Translations under genes and position numbers: made by a program | Source: SG8-4 sp964598225 | GTDB lineage: Bacteria; Planctomycetota; Phycisphaerae; Sedimentisphaerales; Anaerobacaceae | Reading direction: 5' to 3' | Assembly (NCBI GenBank): GCA_964598225.1 | Contig: CAZRBG010000013.1 | Coordinates: forward strand, 1 to 64,000 | Length of the DNA stretch: 64,000 bases | Shown: piece by piece, positions 1-8,524 of the stretch | Numbering within the stretch: the first letter of the stretch is position 1 | How the letters are laid out: each line of letters starts with the position of its first letter | The notes under the pieces: generated by a model | What the model was told of the DNA's origin: nothing | Databases searched by the model: none | Seen by the model: only the letters and a program-made list of their open reading frames with translations

Positions 1-307
1 TGAGGTGGACTGATAACTGCTCTTGATCCGCAGTCGTACCATCCCACCGGCCTAGGTACTTCTTTTCGGCTTCTTTGGCCTTGGCTGTTCTGCTTTTGAT
101 CTTACGTTCTCTGAACTCATCGAGGCGATCATGCCAGACCTGACCCGTCATAGAATCCACAAGATAACAACTCTTCTGTGTACATGACAGTTGATAACGA
201 CCGATCTCCGGCAACGGATCGGTGCCCACCGCTCCAGCAAGCAGAACAACCATCCCCACCAGCACACCACCAACTACCAGACTCCGAATGTCAAAACTCG
301 CTCTCAT
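1..307 (-). CDS. Exported hypothetical protein, 3' end outside window
   Basis: The reverse strand reads open from an ATG at 305-307 to the window edge, about 102 codons, without a stop. A GGAGGAC ribosome binding site lies at 313-320, which fixes the start. The N-terminus has a hydrophobic stretch (VVGGVLVGMVVLLAGAV) typical of a signal peptide or anchor. It is followed by a short segment with two cysteines (SCTQKSCYLVDSMTGQVW) and then a lysine-rich helix. The phrase YLVDSMTGQVW resembles short exported proteins that display a value, but I do not recognise the family. The C-terminus is missing. Confidence 0.6.
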   Translation of the reverse strand, partial: MRASFDIRSLVVGGVLVGMVVLLAGAVGTDPLPEIGRYQLSCTQKSCYLVDSMTGQVWHDRLDEFRERKIKSRTAKAKEAEKKYLGRWDGTTADQEQLSVHL

Positions 308-372
308 TGAACTGTCCTCCAAATAATAGAACCTTTAAAACTGAAATACACTCGCGCATTATATTGTACCTT

Positions 373-424
373 GTTATTCCCGCGAAAGATTGTAACCCCT
401 GCGACGTCAGGGGCGGGGATCCTG
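373..424. repeat. Intergenic palindromic repeat (CCCCTGCG...CAGGGGCGGG)
   Basis: The segment contains ATTCCCGCGAAAG followed by CCCCTGCGACGTCAGGGG and GCGGGGATCC, so it folds as nested hairpins. A related copy lies at 30786-30840 (ATTCCTGCGCAGG, CCCCTGCGAAAGCAGGGG, GCGGGAATCC). This is the kind of dispersed intergenic palindrome often found in environmental bacterial genomes. Confidence 0.55.
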
Positions 425-530
425 AGTCGACAAACACTTATCGTGCCCGCCTGGGCATCTTATTAGAAATCTTGATATAATACAAGTTTATTGTACGTTC
501 TTCGTCGCTTCTTGTCGACGGTCTACGGAC

Positions 531-930
531 TTGTTGCTGCCCAGGATAGGAACCGAGTTCCTGCCTCAGTTGAATGAAGGCGCCCTGGCTATCAATGTTG
601 TTCGCCTGCCGACTGCGAGCATAAAAGGCTCGGTGCTGCAGGCAACGGAAATCGAAAAGCGGCTACTGGACAAATTTCCTGAGATTGAAACGGTGGTGAC
701 CAAAACCGGACGCGCCGAGATTGCCGAGGATCCCATGGGGCCGGAACAAAACGACGTCTTTGTGATGTTCAAGCCGAACTAAGAGAGCCGGTTCGGCCGT
801 TCCAGGGAAGAACTGGTCCGTCAAATAGATCGAGAGCTTTCTGTGATCCCCGGCATCAGACCGGCTTTTTGGCAGCCCATTGCCCTGTGGGGCAACGGAC
901 TGCTTTGTATTGCCCCTAATCATACAGGAT
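531..930 (+). pseudogene. Heavy-metal RND efflux pump (CusA/CzcA-type) fragment
   Basis: The translation RIGTEFLPQLNEGAL, followed by LPTASIKGSVLQATEIEKRL and TKTGRAEIAEDPMGPEQND, matches the conserved porter-domain segment of CusA/CzcA pumps (GSEFIPQLDEG, KIGTAEVATDPMPP). The frame is interrupted by a TAA at 780-782. It then continues in the same frame with family-like sequence (SREELVRQIDRELSVIPGI, QPIALWGNG) until similarity fades near 920. Both the N-terminal membrane part and the C-terminal half of the roughly 1040-residue protein are missing, so this is a relic rather than a gene. Confidence 0.75.
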
Positions 931-999
931 CAAACGACTGGAGGCAGCCTTTCGTGAGATTACAAGTTCCTTAACGCCTATATGCTGGATTGAGTGTTC

Positions 1000-2373
1000 T
1001 TACTCGGCCGGGAGGACCGGCAGTCCCTTCTCGCGGCGATATTCGTTGTCCTTTTTGATGGCTTCCTGAAATTGCTCTTCGGTCATCCACTCTATGTGGC
1101 TGTCCAGGAACAGGACATTTCGCCCGTCTTGACCGTGATTGCCGGCGGTCTCATACACCGTCACCATCCAGGGAGTATCCGAAGTTGTGAGTGATGCTCC
1201 TCGATAAACGTAGGATTCCCTGCGGCCCGTTGCCGGGCAGATCAGGCCCTTGGGAGTCATTTCTACCGTGTGAATGAGGGTCTCCAGATCGGGCGGCAAC
1301 TCATCGTTGTGGTCATTTGAATAGATCAGCAGCGCCTTGCCGATATCGCTCATATTGGTCCCACACGCCATACGGGTGGCGAATGCGTCGAGGCGAAGCA
1401 AAGACGGTGCTATTACATCCTCGGTGAGAGAGTCGGCGGCGTCGGAATCAAGCCGAAGGAGCAGGCGTTCTCCCTGCTGTCGAGGCGTCAGGCTTTCGAG
1501 AAGCTGGTCTATGCCGGCTATCATCTCCCGGGCCTCGGGCTGCTGGCTGATCCTGGCATAAAGACCTTTGATAACTGCCAACATGCGGCTCGCTCCATCG
1601 TTAGTTGGCGACTTTATCGTCAAGCTCAATGAAATCGAGGGCGGGCCGTTGATTCCCAGAGCCGCCCATTGCAGGTCGCGACCAATCGTAATCGGCTGAG
1701 CCGCAGCCGTTTGATGAACCATAGTCGGGATCATTTCGTTCAGTATGCGACGCTGGCCGGAACTGGGAAAAAGGGCAACCTTGACGGCCTTGTCGGCACA
1801 GGCTTGTAACGCGGCCTTCAGGGTTGGCGACTGGGCCGGCGAGATTATTTTGAGTCTGGTGATGGTCGGCTCAAGCCCGGCCATTATGAGTCGCCCTGAC
1901 ACATGCGTCTCGCCGTGCCGTGGGGAGAAATCTTCGATAAGCTTCTGCACGTATTCATGGAGCTCGGCTGAATCAGTGTTCGGGGGGATCGGGACTGCGG
2001 CGAAAAAATACGGAAAGTCGTACATGCTGAACACCAGGAAGAGATCCCTTGCGCCGCCTTTTCTCAAACCTTCCAGTCTGGGAGCGGCGGCCGCTCGCAT
2101 ATTGCCTATTTCAGCCTCGATATGTTTGGCGATATTTGCACTGGCATGTTTCTTCGCAAGGTTAACCGCATAAACCGTCAGAACATCGATATCGAGTCCG
2201 GCCAGGTCCACGTGGACGACTGCAAACGTCTGGTCGTCAATGCATGGCTGCAAAGACTCATACAATCTTGCAGTTCTATCAGCAGCGCTGGCGAACGGGC
2301 TAACGGACAAACAGAATATCGATAACAGGAGCCAAATAACTTTTCTTTTCGTTTGCGTTGTTCTATTCCTCAT
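1000..2373 (-). CDS. Exported protein with pseudopilin-like C-terminal tail
   Basis: This 457-residue protein has a signal peptide (VIWLLLSIFCLSVSPFASAA). Its middle part (residues about 30-320) is unrecognised and resembles exported proteins that sum penalties or fluxes only in general composition. The last 130 residues look like the C-terminal half of planctomycete type II pseudopilins: MACGTNMSDIGKALLIYSND, then GRNVLFLDSHIEWM and a charged tail. The N-terminal pilin helix (GFTLIELL) that normally precedes this region is absent, so it is probably a soluble or periplasmic derivative. It is the last gene of a four-gene minus-strand cluster starting with an ECF sigma factor and lies 25 bp behind the lipoprotein gene. 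Confidence 0.8.
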   Translation of the reverse strand: MRNRTTQTKRKVIWLLLSIFCLSVSPFASAADRTARLYESLQPCIDDQTFAVVHVDLAGLDIDVLTVYAVNLAKKHASANIAKHIEAEIGNMRAAAAPRLEGLRKGGARDLFLVFSMYDFPYFFAAVPIPPNTDSAELHEYVQKLIEDFSPRHGETHVSGRLIMAGLEPTITRLKIISPAQSPTLKAALQACADKAVKVALFPSSGQRRILNEMIPTMVHQTAAAQPITIGRDLQWAALGINGPPSISLSLTIKSPTNDGASRMLAVIKGLYARISQQPEAREMIAGIDQLLESLTPRQQGERLLLRLDSDAADSLTEDVIAPSLLRLDAFATRMACGTNMSDIGKALLIYSNDHNDELPPDLETLIHTVEMTPKGLICPATGRRESYVYRGASLTTSDTPWMVTVYETAGNHGQDGRNVLFLDSHIEWMTEEQFQEAIKKDNEYRREKGLPVLPAE

Positions 2374-2398
2374 AAAGAGTGGATTCTTACGAAAGGTT

Positions 2399-3841
2399 TT
2401 ATTTCCGCAGGGTAAGTTGATAAACAGGCCGACGTTTGCTCTCGGCGGGTGAAACCGGTGCTTCCAGCCGAGCGTGCCGCGCGTCGGTGCGGCTGTAGAT
2501 AAAATCCTCGCCCGTTACCGGATCGAACGGAACCGGCACGGCGGTTATGTCTTCCAGAGAACCGGGCAATTGCCCTGAATGGTCCGTGGCGTACATGCGT
2601 ATCGCCTCGATCGTCCGCAACAGGGCGATATGCCGATCCAGGCGTGCCTGCAAAAAAGCGACTCTGTTCAGAGCCGGCATCAAAATTGTAAAAAGGTTGG
2701 CTTTAAGCCCTTTGTCTCTTTGATGCTCACCAAATCGCTTTTGGGCCTGCTCGAGATGAGGGCGCGACTGATGATAGGGAAATGCAAACCACTTAAACAT
2801 ATTGTCCAGCATCTCAAGGTATTCCTGCTTCTGGTAGATCATTACAGCCTGAGCGGCGGGCATCGCTTCGATCCGCTCCTGAGAGTACCCTTTGTCTGCC
2901 AGGAATTGCTTCGCGTCGGAATAGTGCATCATGACCCACCCGAGCGGCAGCAATCCCTGGAAAGGCACATCGGCGCCGCCTCCACTGAGCCCGGATACTT
3001 TCTCCATAAAGTTGGACGCCATCTGTGAAGCCTCGGCCGGCGCCAGAACCTTGTCCTCCAAATCGCGCAACTGCGGAAACTCCATGAACATCATTTCTCG
3101 CTCGTACTCCAGCGCTGTATACATGTCAATCATCGGGTCCGGAAGGGCCGTCAGCGCCCAGTACAGATTCGGAGAACCCGGTTTCTGTATTAGCTCTTCT
3201 ACGTGTCCCATCATTAAAGCCGTGATAGCGACTCCGACCAGGTCCTGGATCAGAGTCGGTCCTTCGGCAATATCGCTGCCCATTTGTATGCCCTGTTGCA
3301 GCTTTGTCATGGCCTGATCGGTTTGCCCGTCCGCGATGTACAGACGTATCTGCAATCCCATCGCCTTGGTTATGCGGCGATAAGTCGCCAGATTGGGCAG
3401 TAGCATGGAAAAGCCTTCCTCTATCGGCATTTCCCAATCACAATCGGCTCGTTGAGCGGCCAGCTCGACCTGATGGAAGCTGCTCGAAAAGGCCGACAGA
3501 GCGTTATCAACTTCCTTTCGCGGCAGCTCATCAATCGGCATGTCGCGCCATTTGTCGATCTTTTCATGAACGCTTTCCGATTTGCCGTTCGGACACAGTG
3601 CTGCTGCAGAATGATAGAACAGTGCGGCGTTGCCAATTGTTTTGTCCAGTTGTCGCGGCAAAAGCCGGTAGGACATCGCCGGAACCGGCTCGGCCGCCGG
3701 CGTGAGCTGGAATTTCTTAAGCTCGATGCTCTGATCGACCTTCTCAGCTTCCGGCTTCTTGATTACGGCCGGCCCTGTGCCACCTAAGCAGGAGATTGCC
3801 AATCCTGCTATGAGGTACAATAAAATGCAATTCTTTAACAT
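2399..3841 (-). CDS. Putative lipoprotein, function unknown
   Basis: The 480-residue product begins with a signal sequence ending LAISC-LGG, close to a lipobox, so the cysteine near residue 20 is probably lipidated. The rest is largely alpha-helical, with VALLRTIEAIRMYATDHSGQ-like sequence near the C-terminus and a final FDPVTGEDFIYSR segment. That last element is shared with many planctomycete secreted proteins carrying pseudopilin-like tails. An AAGGGAG Shine-Dalgarno lies 7 nt before the ATG. It sits between a putative anti-sigma gene and the pseudopilin-tail protein, all on one strand, so co-transcription is likely. I do not recognise a catalytic family. Confidence 0.75.
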   Translation of the reverse strand: MLKNCILLYLIAGLAISCLGGTGPAVIKKPEAEKVDQSIELKKFQLTPAAEPVPAMSYRLLPRQLDKTIGNAALFYHSAAALCPNGKSESVHEKIDKWRDMPIDELPRKEVDNALSAFSSSFHQVELAAQRADCDWEMPIEEGFSMLLPNLATYRRITKAMGLQIRLYIADGQTDQAMTKLQQGIQMGSDIAEGPTLIQDLVGVAITALMMGHVEELIQKPGSPNLYWALTALPDPMIDMYTALEYEREMMFMEFPQLRDLEDKVLAPAEASQMASNFMEKVSGLSGGGADVPFQGLLPLGWVMMHYSDAKQFLADKGYSQERIEAMPAAQAVMIYQKQEYLEMLDNMFKWFAFPYHQSRPHLEQAQKRFGEHQRDKGLKANLFTILMPALNRVAFLQARLDRHIALLRTIEAIRMYATDHSGQLPGSLEDITAVPVPFDPVTGEDFIYSRTDARHARLEAPVSPAESKRRPVYQLTLRK

Positions 3842-3897
3842 TGTAATACTCCCTTAGTAATTTGGGATTGATGGTTGAAGTTGCTTTGAAATCATTG

Positions 3898-4332
3898 CTA
3901 CGATGAGAGCATGCTTTCGAGCAGCCGCTTGCGGCTCGTGTTCTGTTCCCCGCCGGTGAGATTTTGCTGAAGCGGCAGGGCGTCGAGGCCGTGCTCGATT
4001 ACGTTGCGCCGGAGCGTGACGTATTCCAGCGAGCCGCTGGACTCATCCCGAGCCGGCTCATCCACTACCGGTGTCACCTCCAAATCAGCCGGCTCAACGG
4101 GAGCGGCCAATTCACGCGGCACGTTCGATGCGGGCCGAATTAATACCGAGCCGATCAACAATACCATCAGCGCGCCGGAAAGCATTTGCCAGGGCGCTTT
4201 CTTTCCAACGCTGGCTCGGCCGGCGTTGAACATCAATTCGTCGCGGCTCAGCCTGCTCGCGGCCGGCTTCAACTGGCCGAGAGCGGATTCTAACGCCTTC
4301 TGGGCGGGATTCAGGTCTTCTTTGTTCTGCAT
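3898..4332 (-). CDS. Single-pass membrane protein, candidate sigma-factor partner
   Basis: This 144-residue protein has one transmembrane helix (MLSGALMVLLIGSVLI, residues about 50-65). A charged N-terminal cytoplasmic segment precedes it and a Pro/Glu-rich outer segment follows it. The gene overlaps the 3' end of the ECF sigma gene by 22 bp, an arrangement typical of anti-sigma factors. I see no zinc-binding HxxxCxxC motif, so the anti-sigma role rests on position and topology, not on a recognised domain. Confidence 0.75.
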   Translation of the reverse strand: MQNKEDLNPAQKALESALGQLKPAASRLSRDELMFNAGRASVGKKAPWQMLSGALMVLLIGSVLIRPASNVPRELAAPVEPADLEVTPVVDEPARDESSGSLEYVTLRRNVIEHGLDALPLQQNLTGGEQNTSRKRLLESMLSS

Positions 4333-4817
4333 GATGTATGCTCCAGTTTCTTTCTTATTGTCTCAAGGGCCTCTTTATAGCCGTGGTGCACCCACGGGAT
4401 GGACTTATTCACGATCTGCGATATCTCCCTGAGCGACATCTGGCTCCATATTCGCAACAGCACGATCTCTCGCAGGTCGGCCGGCAGCGTTTGCAGCAGC
4501 TCCTGAACCAGTTTGGCGTCGATCAGATCGTCCCGCCGGGACTCGAACCAGAGGCTATCAGCTCGGGCAACTTTTCGGGCCGCCTGGAGCCGAAGCTTCA
4601 GGCATCTTGCCCGGCTGATCGAGCAGTTGCGAACCACTCGAAACAGCCACGCCCGGACGTTGTCGGGACACTTTCGTTGCCGCAGCAGTCGCATGAACGC
4701 GTCCTGGACGATATCCTCGGCCTGCTGATCGGCGTTCCACTGACGAGCGTATAACATCAACTCCGTCCCGTGCGCCTCGTACCACTGAGCTAATTGCCTG
4801 CTGCTGATCGCTGCCAT
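4311..4817 (-). CDS. ECF-type RNA polymerase sigma factor
   Basis: The 168-residue protein has the two conserved parts of the sigma-70 ECF family. Region 2 is near residues 10-75 (AEDIVQDAFMRLLRQR, then VRAWLFRVVRNCSIS). Region 4 is near 105-160 (LQTLPADLREIVLLRIWSQM, LREISQIVNKSIPWVHH), the helix-turn-helix that contacts the -35 element. It directs core polymerase to an unknown promoter set. It is first in the cluster with the membrane protein, lipoprotein and pseudopilin-tail gene, which are therefore likely targets or partners. The family assignment is firm; the regulon is unknown. Confidence 0.92.
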   Translation of the reverse strand: MAAISSRQLAQWYEAHGTELMLYARQWNADQQAEDIVQDAFMRLLRQRKCPDNVRAWLFRVVRNCSISRARCLKLRLQAARKVARADSLWFESRRDDLIDAKLVQELLQTLPADLREIVLLRIWSQMSLREISQIVNKSIPWVHHGYKEALETIRKKLEHTSCRTKKT

Positions 4818-5080
4818 CTGGTTCTTTCATAAGTATGACGCTTTGCCGGGAGTTTTTTTTACCGTTTTTTCAAAAAAAGTTCATCAGGTCGGCACAAGTT
4901 TTATAGTATCTCACAAACCAACGTCGAGAGTATGATTCTCAAAACTGCCGCGGTCTCTTCCGGGGTCGGCACTGGCGGCAGACCGTTCAATGCCGGGTAC
5001 AACTCAGTCTGAGTAGCTTTTCTTCCTGCTCAGGACTTTTTCCCGGTTCGCGAGGCGAATTAAAGATTTCCGGCGGGCGA

Positions 5081-5938
5081 TCAGATCATCCAGATTATCT
5101 GTATGCCATATTCGGTGGTCTCGTTGGCCGGCTCGACGAAGCCGACGCTGACCTCCGAATCCTCGATGTCCCAGAAGCGGAAAAAGGGCTCAAGGATCAG
5201 GACGCCGTTGGAGCTTTTATGCTGAAGTTTGACCGATGCGCGGTATCCGAATCCCTCGTCCTGGTCGTTCTGTACGTCGGGCAGGGTAGGATCGGCTTGG
5301 CTCAGGTAGCTCTTTTGCTCGCCCCATAGGAAGACATCGTACTCGATTCCGGCTCCCCAGGACCAGCCCGCATCGAGGCCGAAGTCCAGTCGATAACCGA
5401 TGGGCAGATACAGGTAGTTGGACCGGCGTTCGTAGCCGGCCGGATGGACGGAAAGGTCGTCTTTGAGATATCGATACCCTATTCCCACGTAGACGTTGTG
5501 CATGGCATGAGCGGCGAGTCGATCCATGCCGACAAAGCCGCGGACTTCCAGAACGTGATCGTCAGCATTGTCGATAGCAAGCGGCGTGCCGTCATCCAGT
5601 TGGCCGTCGTAATCGACCTGGCCGAAAGCGACCCTGCCATCGAAGCCGAACATGGCTCCGCCGTCCGATGAAGAATCGGTCTGCAAATCTTCCGCCCAGG
5701 GCCGCGTGACGAAATCGAAGTTGAAGCCGTAGAAGACACCCTCTTCGTCCATGACGGATTCTTCATATTTGAAGTTGTATACTTCGGCGCCTATGGCCCA
5801 CGTGATTTTCTGCAGCGGCGCCGGCATAGGAGAGAATTCGTCTCCGGCGAGCACGGGCGATACGGCGGCGGTACAGAGCAGGATCAGAGCAAAGGTCGGC
5901 ATCTTGATACGCATCGTTCGATCTGTGTTCATTACCAC
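5081..5938 (-). CDS. Putative outer-membrane beta-barrel protein
   Basis: This 285-residue protein starts with GTG at 5938, 9 nt after an AAGGAG site, which I prefer over the internal ATG at 5932. A signal peptide ends around PVLAGDEF. The rest alternates short hydrophobic and polar strands rich in Gly, Tyr and Phe (VYVGIGYRYLKDDLS, YLPIGYRLDFGLDAGWSWG, LILEPFFRFWDIED) and ends in an aromatic/hydrophobic strand. This is the pattern of an outer-membrane barrel of about 10-12 strands. No porin family is recognised. It is transcribed away from the small-RNA candidate at 6135. Confidence 0.75.
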   Translation of the reverse strand: MVMNTDRTMRIKMPTFALILLCTAAVSPVLAGDEFSPMPAPLQKITWAIGAEVYNFKYEESVMDEEGVFYGFNFDFVTRPWAEDLQTDSSSDGGAMFGFDGRVAFGQVDYDGQLDDGTPLAIDNADDHVLEVRGFVGMDRLAAHAMHNVYVGIGYRYLKDDLSVHPAGYERRSNYLYLPIGYRLDFGLDAGWSWGAGIEYDVFLWGEQKSYLSQADPTLPDVQNDQDEGFGYRASVKLQHKSSNGVLILEPFFRFWDIEDSEVSVGFVEPANETTEYGIQIIWMI

Positions 5939-6134
5939 AATCGTGTTCTCCTTATTAATATGATTCGAGATGCGGCATTATACAAAATCTCAACCGAATA
6001 TAAAGCATTGCCCGTTTCGTCCGAAGGCATCATATACCGGCTTTCGGCACACGAGTTGCCTTTCCGCCAGACAAAATATAGTTTTCGCGAAGCCGACTTC
6101 AAGGAATTGCCTGCCCGGCATCGACCATATATTA

Positions 6135-6237
6135 GTCGATATTGATATAACGTGGAAGGCGCCGTCGAGCGACGCTTCCTTAGCCCCTGTTCCTTGTGTT
6201 TATTCTATCCCTGACCGCGCTGCAGGGGCTTTTTTTC
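6135..6237 (+). ncRNA. Candidate small RNA with its own promoter and terminator
   Basis: A possible promoter (TTGCCT, 17 nt, TATTAG) precedes a bulged hairpin at 6154-6179 (GGAAG...CGTC/GACG...CTTCC). A strong intrinsic terminator at 6182-6237 follows. There is no convincing ORF with a ribosome binding site between them. The predicted transcript is about 100 nt. It lies between a divergent outer-membrane protein gene and a MITE copy, so it is not the leader of an adjacent gene. Confidence 0.45.
6182..6237 (+). terminator. Rho-independent terminator
   Basis: AGCCCCTG pairs with CAGGGGCT across a loop of about 33 nt and is followed directly by seven T residues. The same GCCCCTG/CAGGGG stem appears at 8376-8434 and 9363-9406. 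Confidence 0.75.
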
Positions 6238-6268
6238 TGTGTTGCCAAAACGGCGGTCGGTTTTTTGC

Positions 6269-6451
6269 TTCATCCGGTTAATGAGTAGGTCACTGCATAG
6301 ATCGGGCCCCTGGGATTAGATCGAGAGAAAAATCGTTTGGGCAGATGGCCAAATTAGGGCAGCCAGGGGGGTAATTTGGACATCTGGGGCCCCGAACGAT
6401 TTTTCTCGGTCTTTGGGGATCGTCATGTTACCTACGCATTAACCGGATGAA
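6269..6451 (+). mobile_element. MITE-like palindromic element, copy 1
   Basis: A 183-bp non-coding element is bounded by inverted termini TTCATCCGGTTAATG and CATTAACCGGATGAA. Internally it is also self-complementary (GAGAAAAATCGTT with AACGATTTTTCTC; CAGATGGCCAAATTA with TAATTTGGACATCTG), so the whole unit can fold into one long hairpin. A second copy lies at 31062-31243 in opposite orientation, differing at only a few positions. CGGTTTTTTGC occurs immediately before the element and again 1 nt after it, possibly a target-site duplication. No transposase is encoded. Confidence 0.8.
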
Positions 6452-6855
6452 CCGGTTTTTTGCACCAGCGGGCCTGTGAAGAACATCTCTTGCGTACGAT
6501 TCGTATATATTATGGGACGGATCCTAATTCAGGCCGAGTTTTGTTCTCTCCCTCTCCTCCACTCGGCCTGTCTATGTTTTCGCGACCGAGGCCAAATTGA
6601 GCTGTCTGGGACAAAATCACTCAAAAAGCGATCTTTCATACCAATTGCCGGCGTAAACAGAATAGAAATCGCCGTTATCATTTTTTGTTTGGCGCTGAAG
6701 CACTGCAGCGGTATAATTCCACCAGTGCAAGTTCAGGAATACAGGTGATGGGAACCATGAGGTCGAATCAAGACGTCACCTTGATAATGCTGTGGCGGAT
6801 TCAGTCGCGACTTTCAGGTTTTTTTTCGTCCGGGAAGCGGCAGAAAGGAGGAAAA
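6452..6855. other. Intergenic region, nothing convincing
   Basis: Between the MITE copy and the lipoprotein gene there is no ORF with a plausible ribosome binding site or family similarity. The 90-codon ORF at 6476-6748 has no recognisable domain, and its codon choice does not look coding. Confidence 0.5.
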
Positions 6856-7908
6856 ATGAAGTGCGTTGCAACAGTTGCAGTGCTCGTCTCGGTGGCGTTT
6901 AACGTCGGCTGCACTCAGAAAGAGCAGGTTAAAGTTACATTCCTATCGGACCCTCCGGGAGGTACGTTGTACAAGCAGGACGGGCAAGTGTGGGGGCCCT
7001 GTCCGAAGACTCTGTGGTATGACGTGGACTCGGAGGATATGGAAAAGGGCTACCTTAACGCTAAAGGCATGGTCGTGCGTTGGCCGACCGGCCCTGCTAA
7101 GAGGAGCGATGATCGTATCAAGATTACAGTAAACGGTACCGACCGGCACGTAATTTTCGTTCAACCTGAAGAGGAACCGACAACCACCGCCGCCGAAATG
7201 CATGAGCCCGATAAGGAAAAAATGAACAAAAAGGCGGCTCAGTGGCAGAAGGCCCAGAAGTCATACAGCACCGAGCGCGAAAGGATCAAAACTTCAATGG
7301 GGATGATTTCGAAGCAGCCCGAAATCAGGGACAAAACCGTTGAAAGCCTGCCCGGCCGGACTTTGACTCTGGAGCCGAAGCAGTTGATGAAGCTGGACCA
7401 TAGCAGTCTGAACCGACGAGGCGCCCGAATAGTGGGCAAAAGGGTCGTACCCGGCCCGGCGATAGAATTCGATATCCACTTTCCGAGCAATAAGCCTGGT
7501 AGCTGTTCGCTTAGTTTTGTCAGCAGCGGCACAGGCGGCAGAGGCTTGCTCGTCGGGACCGACATACGAGCCTACGAGGCGTTTGCCCTGAAGATGACAC
7601 TGGTTTCAATCAATGGAAGCAACGATCCCGACATGGAGCAAAAGCTCGTGGCCGGAGCTGTAATCGGTCCGACGGCGGAGGGGCGCCTTACGAGTTATGA
7701 ACCGGTTGAGATGGGCATGGGACCTTCGGAGAAAAATGTGACAGCGATAACGAAGGTTTCTGCCGATGAGGTCTATGAGATCGGCTTTCACGTTCACGTC
7801 GAGCACGAGAACCACGGGCAATGGGACGCCGACGGCAGCAGAGTCGTGCTTAAAATAGGGCCTGTCAACGGAGGGGAAGCGGGGGCCTTCAACAACCCAA
7901 AGAGCTAA
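6856..7908 (+). CDS. Putative lipoprotein, function unknown
   Basis: The open frame extends upstream to 6685, but the start is placed at 6856 because AGGAGG lies 5 nt before that ATG and the resulting protein (350 residues) starts with a lipoprotein signal ending in FNVGC. Residues about 25-95 resemble PEGA-like surface domains in style (VTFLSDPPGGTLYKQDG), which often sit in bacterial cell-surface proteins. The C-terminal half has beta-rich sequence with VYEIGFHVHVEHENHGQW. I cannot name a family. The gene is monocistronic and followed by a hairpin at 8032-8083. Confidence 0.75.
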   Translation: MKCVATVAVLVSVAFNVGCTQKEQVKVTFLSDPPGGTLYKQDGQVWGPCPKTLWYDVDSEDMEKGYLNAKGMVVRWPTGPAKRSDDRIKITVNGTDRHVIFVQPEEEPTTTAAEMHEPDKEKMNKKAAQWQKAQKSYSTERERIKTSMGMISKQPEIRDKTVESLPGRTLTLEPKQLMKLDHSSLNRRGARIVGKRVVPGPAIEFDIHFPSNKPGSCSLSFVSSGTGGRGLLVGTDIRAYEAFALKMTLVSINGSNDPDMEQKLVAGAVIGPTAEGRLTSYEPVEMGMGPSEKNVTAITKVSADEVYEIGFHVHVEHENHGQWDADGSRVVLKIGPVNGGEAGAFNNPKS

Positions 7909-8031
7909 AGAGGCCGAAAGACGGTTGGCGTTCGTTGGGACCGGTCGCCAGTGTACCATCGGGGACGATGGTATGAGACGAATTTCTATTTCGGTGGTCC
8001 GCTGGCTACACGTAATTTGCGCAGAAAAAAA

Positions 8032-8083
8032 GCGAGGTGGTGGAGGCCGGTTGGGGGGTGACCGGTGGACCACCCTGCCTCGC
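8032..8083 (+). other. Stem-loop downstream of lipoprotein gene
   Basis: GCGAGG and TGGTGG pair with CCACC and CCTCGC around an inner GGCCGGT/ACCGGT stem. No T-tract follows, so it may be an mRNA-stabilising or processing hairpin rather than a terminator. Confidence 0.45.
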
Positions 8084-8216
8084 CGAGGACTAAAGTAATC
8101 AGTTTCGATTTACCATAAGTATCTATCGGTGGAACCTTAGGACAACTTTATGGAAATTCGGAAAGCACCGGTCATCCGGAGTCCTCGTAAAAAGGCCTCG
8201 GCAATGTTCTTGCGTT

Positions 8217-8233
8217 ATAGGGGTAACCCCTAT
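8217..8233. promoter_or_regulatory. Perfect 17-bp palindrome ATAGGGGTAACCCCTAT, operator-like
   Basis: A perfect inverted repeat of 7+3+7 bases lies about 60 bp upstream of a TATAAT hexamer at 8279-8284. Its symmetry resembles dimeric activator sites (for example of NarL/LuxR-type regulators). The regulator is unknown. Confidence 0.5.
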
Positions 8234-8245
8234 GAGAAAAACGGG

Positions 8246-8284
8246 GATTTCCCTGATTTACTATAAAAGGCGGCAAGTTATAAT
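8246..8284 (+). promoter_or_regulatory. Promoter with GATTTCCCTGA box and TATAAT -10
   Basis: GATTTCCCTGA (8246-8256) lies 22 nt upstream of a perfect -10 (TATAAT, 8279-8284). The -35 position has no consensus hexamer, as expected for activator-dependent transcription. A near copy of this box, ATTTTCCCTAA at 8445-8455, sits at almost the same distance from TAATAT at 8479-8484. A third, GATTTCCCTGA, occurs at 9268-9278. Confidence 0.45.
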
Positions 8285-8289
8285 CAAAG

Positions 8290-8434
8290 AACTAAATAGT
8301 CATCCAGTCAGGGCTTCGCTCGATTTGAACTGGATGGATCGGTTGGAAACGGCCGGCATTGCTTATAAGCATCCAAGCCCCTGCGGGTTATCTCGCTTTT
8401 TCCTCTCCCTCCGTCCTGCGGGGGCTCCTCCTTT
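8290..8434 (+). ncRNA. Candidate structured small RNA
   Basis: Downstream of the TATAAT at 8279 lie a hairpin at 8301-8336 (CATCCAGT/ACTGGATG), a short GCTTATAAGC palindrome and a terminal stem at 8376-8426 (AGCCCCTGC/GCGGGGGCT) with a weak T-rich tail. No coding frame with a ribosome binding site is apparent. The layout is the same as at 6135-6237 and 9300-9406. It could instead be a 5' leader of the ORF at 8525. Confidence 0.4.
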
Positions 8435-8524
8435 AAAAATAAGTATTTTCCCTAATAGACAAACGCCGGAAATAGTGTTAATATATATGCTTGCGATCCA
8501 CGGAGGAGATTCAAACCTCAGGGG

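Noticed and set aside
178..480. 100-codon plus-strand ORF near the window start
   Set aside because: It overlaps the better-supported minus-strand exported protein (with GGAGGAC site) and a palindromic repeat.
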